64,000 bases of DNA, taken from Prorocentrum cordatum. Its lineage: Eukaryota > Sar > Dinophyceae > Prorocentrales > Prorocentraceae. Positions 44,101 to 52,900 of this stretch are shown here, one piece after another; position 1 is the first letter of the stretch, and the number at the start of each line of letters is the position of its first letter. The DNA lies in assembly GCA_963575745.1 (NCBI GenBank), contig CAUYUJ010009846.1, positions 345,001 through 409,000 on the forward strand, read 5' to 3'. Position numbers and translations under genes: made by a program. The notes under the pieces were generated by a model. The model was not told the DNA's origin. It did not search any database and saw only the letters and a list, made by a program, of their open reading frames with translations.

Positions 44101-44889
44101 CCTAGATCCTCCAACTCCTAGGTAGGGTCGCACTGGGATAATGCTGCTGCTGCTGTCGGAAACAGCTTCCATAGGGGGCGAGTCTATGGTCGAAGTGGTG
44201 ACCATGGGCCATGGGTTACGGGGGGTGCAGCGCAGTCCCCTGAGATCCGACGTTGCGAACAAATTGCAGCTTCGTAAAAAATAGCGCCCAGAACCCTAAA
44301 TCCTACCTTTCCGCGCCACTGCTCGATCCGCATCGATCTGCGAGGGTCCACGGGCCCGGAAGACAGCGAAAACGCCCGTCGGGAAAAATTTGCAACGCCA
44401 GGATCTCAGGGTCAGCCTTGCCGAGGACGAGCTGCCACGAGGGCTGCAGCAGCTGCTCGGCCCCGGCGCCGCGACGCTCCGGGAGCTGCGCGACGAGCTG
44501 CGCCGCCTGCGCGGGCGGATGGCCGCCCGGCGGGGGGGTCGCCCCGAGGACTCCGCCACGGGCCGGCCGCGGCGGCGGGGGCCCTCGGCGCGCGTCGACT
44601 GCACGTAAGAGTGACCGTTCGCGGGAGTGACCTATAGTGCGGGCTCAATGGCTCAATGGGGTTCCCCGATCGCGGATAGCAGCGTTTTGCGCGCTTTCTG
44701 TTGCCCCCCGCGGCCCCCGGAAATCCGCGCACCAAAGTTCGTTCTTACCCAGGGTCACTCTTGCGCGTAGCCGAGGGTGGCGGCGACGGAGGCACAGAGA
44801 AAATCCGATTCAGATTTTTCTGCTTGCACGAAGCATCCGACGCGTACATCGGGGACTTGGGCTCTGCATTCGAAGAAAGAACGCTAAAC
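44101..44889. other. no gene recognised
   Basis: A plus frame at 44390-44608 has Leu/Arg/Glu content resembling a coiled coil but is short and unsupported. Confidence 0.35.
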
Positions 44890-45005
44890 ATAGATTGCTG
44901 GCGCTCCGCGCGGAGTTCTTGGATCCGCGCTGGGCCCCCCCGGCGGCGCCAGAGGCGCCGCCCCTGGGTCCAGCGCAGATCCAAGGAATCCGCGCCGGGC
45001 TCGCC
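44890..45005. mobile_element. GC-rich foldback family, copy
   Basis: CCGCGCGGAGTTCTTGGATC then CGCGCTGGG on the left; CCAGCGCAGATCCAAGGAAT then CCGCGCCGG on the right is its near reverse complement. Related to 33825-33965 and 21440-21545. Confidence 0.65.
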
Positions 45006-45529
45006 AAAAGTTGCTGTTCATGATGGCGTTGTTTCCTCCTGCCCTGCACGCGCACCACCGCTTGGAACGCCACACTTGGTCGCGGTTCCCTGCTCTCCTC
45101 CTCTGTCCCTTGCGCTCCTTCTCGCCCATCTTGGGCTTTGCTTCTTCGTGGCCGTCTCGCGTGTGTGCTCTTGCGTGCAGTGCGATTTCGGCCGGGGCTT
45201 CGGTGTGGTTCCGAGGGGTATGTCGCATACCGCGGTCGAGCGCTTAAGGGACCGCGGGGGAAGTCGAATCTCGAGGTTTTCCTTTTGGGAGTTTGTTATT
45301 GTTGTTTGTTTCCTCCTCCTCCTTCAAAACAATAAGCGAATGCAGAAATCCCCAGCAGGCACATCCAACAAAATAAATCTGCCTGCCAGCTGGTGCCCCA
45401 CGAAGATGTCGCGTCCCCCGATGGCCCCAGGGGCCAGCAGAGACCCTGGGGCGCCACAGGTTTCTTGAAACATCGACGACGAATGTGCTCCACGAGTTCT
45501 GATACGGGTTTATGATACTCCAACCTCCT
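45006..45529. other. no gene recognised
   Basis: Frames without recognisable content. Confidence 0.4.
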
Positions 45530-45970
45530 CCTCGTTCTCCTCCTCCTCCTCCTCCATCTCCTCCTCCTCCTCCTCCTGATCACCATCGGCATCATCATCA
45601 TCATCGTCATAGAGATCATCCTCATCGTCGTCGTCAGCGACAGCATCATCATCGTCAACATCATCATCGTCATCATCATCAAGATCAACGTCATCATCAC
45701 CATCCTTACCACCACAATCAGCATCATCATCAGCACCACCACAACCACAACCATCACCATCACCATCACCACAATCATCATCATCATCATCGTCAGCATC
45801 ATCATCACTCTTATCACCACCACGCCATCATCATCGACCCCTCCTCGCTATACCATTCACCTCACTCCTCCTAACTCCTCCTCCTCCACCTCCCCCTCCT
45901 CCTCCTCCTCCTCTTCCTCCTCCCTCTCCTCCTCCTCCTCCTCCTCCTCCTCCTCCTCCTCCTCTCTCCA
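45530..45970. repeat. TCC-CAT-TCC compound microsatellite
   Basis: (TCC)n at 45533-45577, (CAT)n with CAC, CGT and CAG variants at 45580-45835, then (TCC)n at 45870-45965. Confidence 0.9.
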
Positions 45971-46056
45971 TCCGCGCATATTGGACGCATTGCTGATGCG
46001 GTGCGATCTTGGAGCTCACTTGCCAGGCGCCACCACGGGGGGGTCAGCGCCGACCA

Positions 46057-46248
46057 TTATGAGATTCAAACCTACTCTAGCCTTGACCACCAAAAATAAT
46101 GTCGAGCATAAACACAATTTAGACTCGTCACGGTTTTTACGCGTCTGGCCCTGGGATGCGATGTTCGTTCGACATTGCTTAGATATTTCTGCGGGTGCTC
46201 GAAATTATTTCTGGGATGTGGCCCTTAAGTACGATGGGAACAACATAA
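46057..46248. mobile_element. Family-4 inverted-repeat element, copy 2 (192 bp)
   Basis: Begins TTATGAGATTCAAACCTACT and ends TACGATGGGAACAACATAA. The inner arms AAAAATAATGTCGAGCA and TGCTCGAAATTATTTCTG are inverted. Aligns with 35787-36003 at both ends. No target duplication is visible; it lies 50 bp from a Family-1 element. Confidence 0.7.
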
Positions 46249-46298
46249 ATACAGATGAGCATGAGAGATTAAGGACCCCCCTTCTCGAAAAGCTGGGC

Positions 46299-46453
46299 TT
46301 ATGTGGGGCGTGTCCCTCTACAGGAGGACTATTCAAGAACGGTGCAACAATAGTCTGGGGACGATGTGTTGACTATTTTCTGTTACTTTTTGATTATTTG
46401 AAACTATTCGTTTTCCCCCGAAATCCGCCTGTCGGCGGACATGGCCGACCCAA
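46299..46453. mobile_element. Family-1 inverted-repeat element, 155 bp
   Basis: The left end is TTATGTGGGGCGTGTCCCTC then TACAGG; the right end is GGCGGACATGGCCGACCCAA. AGCTGGGC (46291-46298) and AGTTGGGC (46454-46461) match at 7 of 8. With 30476 it is the best evidence for the 8-bp duplication. Confidence 0.85.
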
Positions 46454-46461
46454 AGTTGGGC

Positions 46462-47124
46462 CAGCGTCTCTTTACCAGCTTGCTGGACAGCTGGCCCAGT
46501 TTCTGAAGCACGTGTGTCCGTCCAGCGTGACCACATAAGGCGGCCCAGGTTTTCTTTTTTTCTGTGACACTTCGGAGAGCTGGCCCAGCCTTCTGACAGG
46601 ATAACGATCTTCCTCATAATTTCTGCTGCAGCAAGATGTTTGATGGTATGCGCCTGCAGTATGGAGGGGTCCGCGCGAAGTCCCTGGTTCGGCGATGGAC
46701 CGTGCCGCCCCTTCCTCGCGCCGCGCGCCAGGGTGGCGCCGAGAAGTTCGCCCGGACCTCCTGCCTCTGCGGCCGGCTCCCTTCTTTCCCCCCTCCTTGC
46801 ATGCGGGACAATCCGAAATGACGCAGCCTGGACTGCTTGGACGCGCGAGTGGATCGCCTCTGCCGCGCCGCGACATCAAGGGTCTGTTGGTGGTGGGGGT
46901 CAAGGATGAGCATCCTTTCTGTTATGGCTGCCTCCGGTGTCACATTGATTACCTCCGCGAGGAGACTGGGCGGGCGACGAAAGATGCTGGAACGACTTCA
47001 ACCGCACCCGGTCCGCCCATAATGATAAGAGACACCGTCTCGGCATTGAGATGAGATGCGGTAATAATTCGCAATTCCAGCGGTCCGAACTTGTCGGCGT
47101 TCGTGACGTGGGATCCATATCATC
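46462..47124. other. no gene recognised
   Basis: GC-rich sequence with overlapping frames. 46670-46790 weakly resembles the GC-rich foldback family. No domain. Confidence 0.4.
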
Positions 47125-47525
47125 CCATTGATATTTCTATTGCTCCCCATGTTCCTTTTTCCAATTATTCTCCCTCTCTACTCACTCTTTCGTTCTATTT
47201 CTCCCCGTGGCTCATCCCTTCCCCTGCCTGCCTCCCTCTTCTCCCGTTCCTCGGCCACAACGTCCCCCATCCCCTCCTCCCTCCCGCCTGCACTTCTCCT
47301 TCACCCTCCCTCACTCCTCCACCATGGGGGGTCTTTTGGGGGGTTCCAGGTCGGCTTCGAAACCCGTCGGCGCATGGAGGAACATACAACGTGCTGGGAA
47401 AGGGGAGGGTGGAGGGGGGTAGGATGTCACACGCGGTGCAAACGCCCCATCCACCCCTCCTCTCTTTCCCCCCGCCTCTCCCTCCCATCCACTGTTCTTC
47501 TGCTGCAGAACATTCCCCTCCCCTC
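47125..47525. other. pyrimidine-rich sequence upstream of the spliced leader
   Basis: Mostly C/T on plus, with CTTCTGCTGCAG at 47496-47507. Either pre-insertion DNA or upstream sequence that could serve as a polypyrimidine tract. Promoter unknown. Confidence 0.45.
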
Positions 47526-47546
47526 CCGTAGCCATTTTGGCTCAAG
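47526..47546 (+). promoter_or_regulatory. DinoSL spliced-leader relic
   Basis: The 21 nt starting CCGTAGCCATTTTGGC and ending CTCAAG are identical to the invariant part of the dinoflagellate spliced leader; the preceding variable position is C here instead of A, G or T. In these organisms the leader is added to nuclear mRNAs by trans-splicing, so finding it in genomic DNA indicates reverse transcription of a trans-spliced RNA. It precedes the first ATG of ORF1 by 59 nt. Confidence 0.93.
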
Positions 47547-47605
47547 CGTCCCACCTGCGACGCGTTGTGGACCCCCCAGCTGCACTCTCGGTGAGGGGAC
47601 CCGCT

Positions 47606-49987
47606 ATGGCGACTGGTGGTGTGCTTCCCGCGGAGCCGCAGTTCTACGTGAGTCTGGGGCTTGACCCCGCCAAGACGGTTGCGGCGCTCCACGCGCTGCC
47701 GCAGAAGGTCACGCTCGCGGTGGAGCGCCGCACGGGCGCGCGTGAGGCGTACCGGGAGGTGGTTGCCAAGGCTATTATGAAAATGTGGTCGAAGGGCGCG
47801 ATGCCGTTTGACGGGACGGATCGCGTCGAGCGCGCCATGCAGGCGATCATGAACAGCACTTACTCGTCGATCGTGCTGCCGCGGATTGATTTTCGCACAG
47901 CGGTGGCGCGCGCGAGGGAGCTCCAGGAGCAGCCTGCCGCCAGTACCCGCCGCAGTCGCCAGGCGCGGCGTCAGCGCGAGAGGAGTCGCAGCCGCCGCAG
48001 CAGAGGACGTGGTGCCAGCCCATCCGCGGCGCCCCGACAGGACCGCGGCCGCGGCAGGACGCCTGCGCTCGGAGGAGGAGGAGGAGGAGGAGGAGGAAGA
48101 AGAGAGCAGGGCGGGCCCATTGAGGTGCCGCAGGCGAGGAGCGGCACTTTTGCGTGTGGACGTGCAGGAGGTGAGGCAAAAGGCGGAGTGCTGAGTGGAG
48201 GGCGCAGCCGGAGTGCACGGCCTACGCGCCCGGGCGTGCGCAGCGGCGTGAGGACCGCGCCCAGCAGGAGCCGCGCTGTACGGCGGAGCGGGGAGGCTGC
48301 GAGGAAGAGCAGCCGTGGCCGCTCCCGTGAGGAGCGGGGGAACGTGAAGGAGAAGAAGAAGAGGAATGAGGACGAGGAGCCAGAGGTGCGAGGGGGTGCG
48401 AGCGGCAGGGCCGCAGGGTCCGCTGAAAAAGGAGCAGGAGGAGGAGAAGGAGGGTGTGGGCGAGCGCAGGGCTCGCCGAAAAGGCAGGAGGATGACAAGG
48501 GCGTCATGCCTGCACGGTCCCCCAGCGTGAGCCCGACTCCGAGGGCGGACAGCGCGACGCCACAGTTGGAGCGTACCACGCCTGCCGAGAACGCGGTGCG
48601 AGCCACGCTGCCAATGCCCCAGCGGTCCGGTTCGTTCCCGCTGCCGGCATCTGGGTGCGCGGCAGCCGCATGCCAGGGCGATGTTGGCGCGCCAGTCGAC
48701 GGGCCCCCCCGGCGCCAGAGCGCAGCAGGAGAGCGCCGGCTCCTCCAAATGCTCGCAGCCGCCTCGCCGCGTACCAGGACGAGGATGATTGAGGCGGCCC
48801 TAGGCGCAGGGCCGGACTGCGCACGTGGGCCGTCAGGAGCAGCTGGGCAGGAGGAGGTCGCAGGAAAAGGAGGCAGAGGAGGAGGCGGCGAGGCGGGCAG
48901 AGGAGGTGAGGAAGGCCAGAGTCAGGAGGCTGAGGACGAGGCCGATGAGGAAAAAGAGGTTGAGGAAGAACCGGCGAAGGGCTCTGCCTCAGCCGCCGGG
49001 GACAGGGCTGCTGCACGACCGCAGATGCCGTTGCTGGAAGGCGCGCGCGCGGTGCCCCTGCCAGCGATGCTCCCGCAGGGCGTGCTTCCAGACTCCAAGT
49101 GGGAGCGGTATCGCGTGCAGTGGCCGCCACTTAGCCCTGCGGACGTGCTGGCCCAGCAGTCCCACCCCGCATGGAGGCAGCCGGCGCACGACGCAGCCAT
49201 GGAATTCTGCTTCTCCTCCAGTTCGGAGGGGGACATGTCGCTCTGGGAGTGGTACTTGCAGTTGGCCGCGGCGGGCCTGTTCGTCCATGAGGTTTACCAG
49301 GGGACGCCATGGGCTGACCGGGTCAACGCTTGGGGTGGCCATGGCACCAAATACGTGCCAGCAGTGCGAACCACAGTGGGCGTCACGCTGAATTGGTGGA
49401 AGACGGGCGCCTCAGGTGATGGTAGGATTCGCCTTGACGGTAAAGATCCGGCGGTCGAAGCCTTGCAGCCTCGAATGCGCCGGGCATTCGAGGAATACAT
49501 CCCGGGCAGGACCATGCAGGGCAAGTTGACAGGCAACCAGGCGAATCGAGCCAAGGTGCAGCAGGGCCGCTTGTCTCAGGAGGACGTTCGTCGAAGGGAG
49601 CGCATGGTCCGCACGGCGGGCAAGGCGCTTACCCTCAAGGGCGCCGCTCTGTTCCGGTCTGGAGCGACTGAGCCAGGCGTGTGGGACCTCCTGGACGACC
49701 ACATTGGGGCCCGCAGCGCGCCCCCGTACCACTCGATGCCGTGGCCGATTGTGCTGCGCACGGGGGTCGTTGTCTCCGTCCACAGTGACGGGCGTGTCCG
49801 GTGCGTGGCGGGCAAGGCAACCGTCGACGCAGTGGAGGAGGTTGAGGCTCTCCTGCAGCGCCGGCTCGGTGCCCAATGGACCGAGGAGGACGGCTACCTG
49901 AGTGCCAGGCCGGCGATGGAGATCGTGTACGGGACCCCGGGCTCCCGCGCGCTCGGGCTGCAGCAGCGGCCGCCAGTTTTTCGGTAG
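47606..49987 (+). CDS. LINE-type retrotransposon ORF1, Arg/Ser-rich
   Basis: 793 codons from the first in-frame ATG after the spliced leader; the open frame extends upstream through the leader without an ATG. Residues 1-110 are a compact Ala/Val-rich region. About 112-152 and 197-260 are Arg/Ser-rich stretches like those of SR-type RNA-binding proteins. A poly-Gly run (about 156-165) comes from a GGA microsatellite, and about 415-470 is acidic. About 490-793 looks globular, with several Trp. No CCHC knuckle seen. By position it is the nucleic-acid-binding protein that would package element RNA; this is inferred from order, not motif. It ends GTTTTTCGGTAG and overlaps ORF2 by 112 nt in the -1 frame, so ORF2 may be made by frameshifting or reinitiation. 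No internal stop. Confidence 0.85.
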   Translation: MATGGVLPAEPQFYVSLGLDPAKTVAALHALPQKVTLAVERRTGAREAYREVVAKAIMKMWSKGAMPFDGTDRVERAMQAIMNSTYSSIVLPRIDFRTAVARARELQEQPAASTRRSRQARRQRERSRSRRSRGRGASPSAAPRQDRGRGRTPALGGGGGGGGGRREQGGPIEVPQARSGTFACGRAGGEAKGGVLSGGRSRSARPTRPGVRSGVRTAPSRSRAVRRSGEAARKSSRGRSREERGNVKEKKKRNEDEEPEVRGGASGRAAGSAEKGAGGGEGGCGRAQGSPKRQEDDKGVMPARSPSVSPTPRADSATPQLERTTPAENAVRATLPMPQRSGSFPLPASGCAAAACQGDVGAPVDGPPRRQSAAGERRLLQMLAAASPRTRTRMIEAALGAGPDCARGPSGAAGQEEVAGKGGRGGGGEAGRGGEEGQSQEAEDEADEEKEVEEEPAKGSASAAGDRAAARPQMPLLEGARAVPLPAMLPQGVLPDSKWERYRVQWPPLSPADVLAQQSHPAWRQPAHDAAMEFCFSSSSEGDMSLWEWYLQLAAAGLFVHEVYQGTPWADRVNAWGGHGTKYVPAVRTTVGVTLNWWKTGASGDGRIRLDGKDPAVEALQPRMRRAFEEYIPGRTMQGKLTGNQANRAKVQQGRLSQEDVRRRERMVRTAGKALTLKGAALFRSGATEPGVWDLLDDHIGARSAPPYHSMPWPIVLRTGVVVSVHSDGRVRCVAGKATVDAVEEVEALLQRRLGAQWTEEDGYLSARPAMEIVYGTPGSRALGLQQRPPVFR

Positions 49988-52900
49988 GCGCAGCCCTTGA
50001 GGCGGCCCTGGTTTCCACGTGGGCCGCTGACCCTGGGGGGGCTGCGCCGAGTTGCAACAGGGCTGCCGCTCGCGCGCACGCCGCGCTGGCGGTGGAGATT
50101 TGGAGGGAGGAGGTGCGGCCATACAAGGAGGCGCTACGAGCGGCGGCGCTTGTGCCGGCGCCCGGTGGCACGGCGTCGCTTCGAGGTGCGCCGCGTCGCC
50201 TGTGGGCCGCCGGCATCTCAGCCGACGTTGCAGCGCTGTTGCAGGAGGCTTCGGAGGCCGTCGAAGGCCAGCAGCGGGCAGTGCATGCGATCCCTGGCGT
50301 GCTGGCAGCGCGAGAGGTCTTAGCCGCGGAGCTGCGGCGAGTTCGGTCGCAGGCTTCGCGGGACGCCCAGTCCTGCGCCAGCCGCCGGAGCCGGCTTGCG
50401 CGCCTCGGCTTGCAGGCTGCCGCTTACGCTGGCCCGATGGGGAAGGCCCAAGAGGAGCGCTGCGCAGGTGCAGGGGGCCAGAGCCGGCTGTGGTCGCTGG
50501 CCGGCGTCAGCGCCGGCTACTCTGGTGGTGCGAATCCCCAGGGCACGGGACTGCTCCTCGAGAGGTGGCGCGACGTCGGCAGCCTCATGGGCGCCCTCTG
50601 CGTCGACTTCTTCCTCAGTGCGGCTTGCCGCCTGTTGCCAGGCACGGATTTGAAGTCGGTCCTGCCTGAATTCGCCTACGACCCCCTGGGGCCCCGATCG
50701 TCGGCATACGACGCGGTCTGTGGCTTCCGCCAACGGGATTCGCTGGTCCCAGTCGAATGGAGATCAGAGTGGTCGGACACTCCGCGGGTCCAGTGGTTCG
50801 TGGTGGACTCGACCATCCTGGTTGGCGGCTTCGTGATCCCTCCGCGTGGCCCGCATGCCTCCGAGTCCGTGCGGATGGAGCTCCTGGAACGCATGTTCTC
50901 TCAGTATGATGCCACTCGGCAGGGGCATTGCCATTTGCGCGAGGCGGTGGTGTACGGCGACCTCAATCCGTCGAAAAAGCTGCGCCGGCTCTATGCAGCC
51001 CACCTCCAGACCAGGGGGCTGCGTGACCTCATCGACGTGGACGTGCCCACGCACGTGAAGGGGCGCCGGCTGGATGTTGCATGGGTTGACGGCGTTACGA
51101 CGGCCATTTCTGTGGTTCATAACGGCGTGCATTGTCGGCAGCACGCGTGCACCAGGCCGCAGTGCGGCCGCCGCGCAGAGGTGTTTGGTAGCCACGACTT
51201 GGACCATTTCCCTGTGGTTGTTCACGGCGTCCGCGTCCGGGACAACACGGCTGCAGCTGCGGCGGCAGTCGCTGAGGACGGTGCCCGATGCTTCTTCGAG
51301 CGGGACCCGGACGGCTGGCGCGTTGCGCAGGAGGCCCTCGGTGACTTTATGGAGCTCGCCGCGGAGGAAGTGGAGCGCTGGACGACGCATCGGGCTACGT
51401 GGCAGCCAGCGCCAGTGTCCCGGATGCAGTGTGCAGCAGAGATCGCATCGTGGTTGTGGCGGGCGTCCATGTATCTGGCGGCGGCATGCGGCCAGCTCAT
51501 GCGCACGTCGACCCCGAAGAGGACGACCCTGCGGCAGGGCGCCAAGATTGAGTTAGTGGCACAGGAGGTCCACGCTGGGAGACGAGCTACAGCTGCCATT
51601 GCCGCGGCCGACGCCCAGAGGAGGGCCGACCGCTACATCGGCTTGGTGACGGACGACCCGGGTGAGGCGGAGAAGTATTTGAGCCGTCTTACCGCCAAGC
51701 GTGGCATCGGGTTGCCATGCGCGATGGAAGACTACGCGGAGCCAGGGAAGTTTCTGCACGGCGCCAGCGTGCTGGAGGGCGCAGCGGCATACATTGCGTC
51801 TCGTGGGCGAGGCCGTGAGGACCTCTTGACGCACGCGCAGCGTAGGAGACTGAGGGAAGTGGAGCAGCGGTGCTCTGACGTCCTCGGCCAGCAGCGGGAT
51901 CAGTGGCGGTCGCGGTGGTGCGAAGATCACCGGCCCTACACGAATGACGACCTGGAGGCAGCGTGCGGCAAGGTCAAAATCGGCAAGGCGAGCGCGGGGC
52001 TTCCGTACGCCAGCATCAAGACCACGACCCATATGTGTGCGAGGCTGCAGCTTGCCGTCCAGAACCTTTCGCGCTTCCTCATGGTGGTCCCCCAGTGCTG
52101 GAAGTGTCAACCCACCTTCCACTCCCACAAGCGCGGGCGGCCCGTCCACCAGTACTCGTCGTACCGCACGCTGTCCGCCAACACGCTGGAGTTGAGGATC
52201 GCAGAGGAGATGTGGGCGGCGGCATGCGAAGAGAGGCTGTGGACGGCGGCTGGCGAGGAGCAGCTGGGGCGGGGCGACTCTCTCGTCGCCGCCGTTATGG
52301 GGCTTGACGTGAGGAGGATACGGTGCGAGCAGGGCCTGCCGCTGGGCGAGCTCTTTACCGACCTCGCCGAGGCTTTCGACACAGCCCACGTTGCGTCGAT
52401 TGTCCTCGCAGCATACGAGGACGCCGGGATCATAGGGGAGGACCTTGTGGCAGCGGCGGGCATGCTGGAAGGCTCCATGATCAAGGTGGTGTCCCCGCAC
52501 GCGCAGGCGCGGCCGGTGGAGTTGGGGAACGGAATGCCCGAGGGGCGGCGCCTGGCTCCGGCGCTCTTCGCATGTTCTGCCAGGCGCTTCGGCCGTGTCC
52601 TCGAGGAGGAGGGCTTTCTTGGCGTGGGGCTCGATCCTCCGGAAGAGGCGGTCTTCTCCTTCGCCCTCCAGCCTGCGCCCGAAGCCGAGGAGGCGGCCCC
52701 AGACGTCGCATGGTGCATTGCGGAGGCTAGGGCCTGCGGCGAGGACGACGGCCGCTGGCGCACGGCCATGGCGGCGGCGCGCACGCGGGACGAGCAGCTC
52801 ACTCTCCTGGATGCTGCCTCGACGGTGCGGCTGGGGATTACGCAGTTCATGGACGACAACTGCGTCCGTGCCAGCTGCAGGGGAGCTCTGAAGGAGGCCC

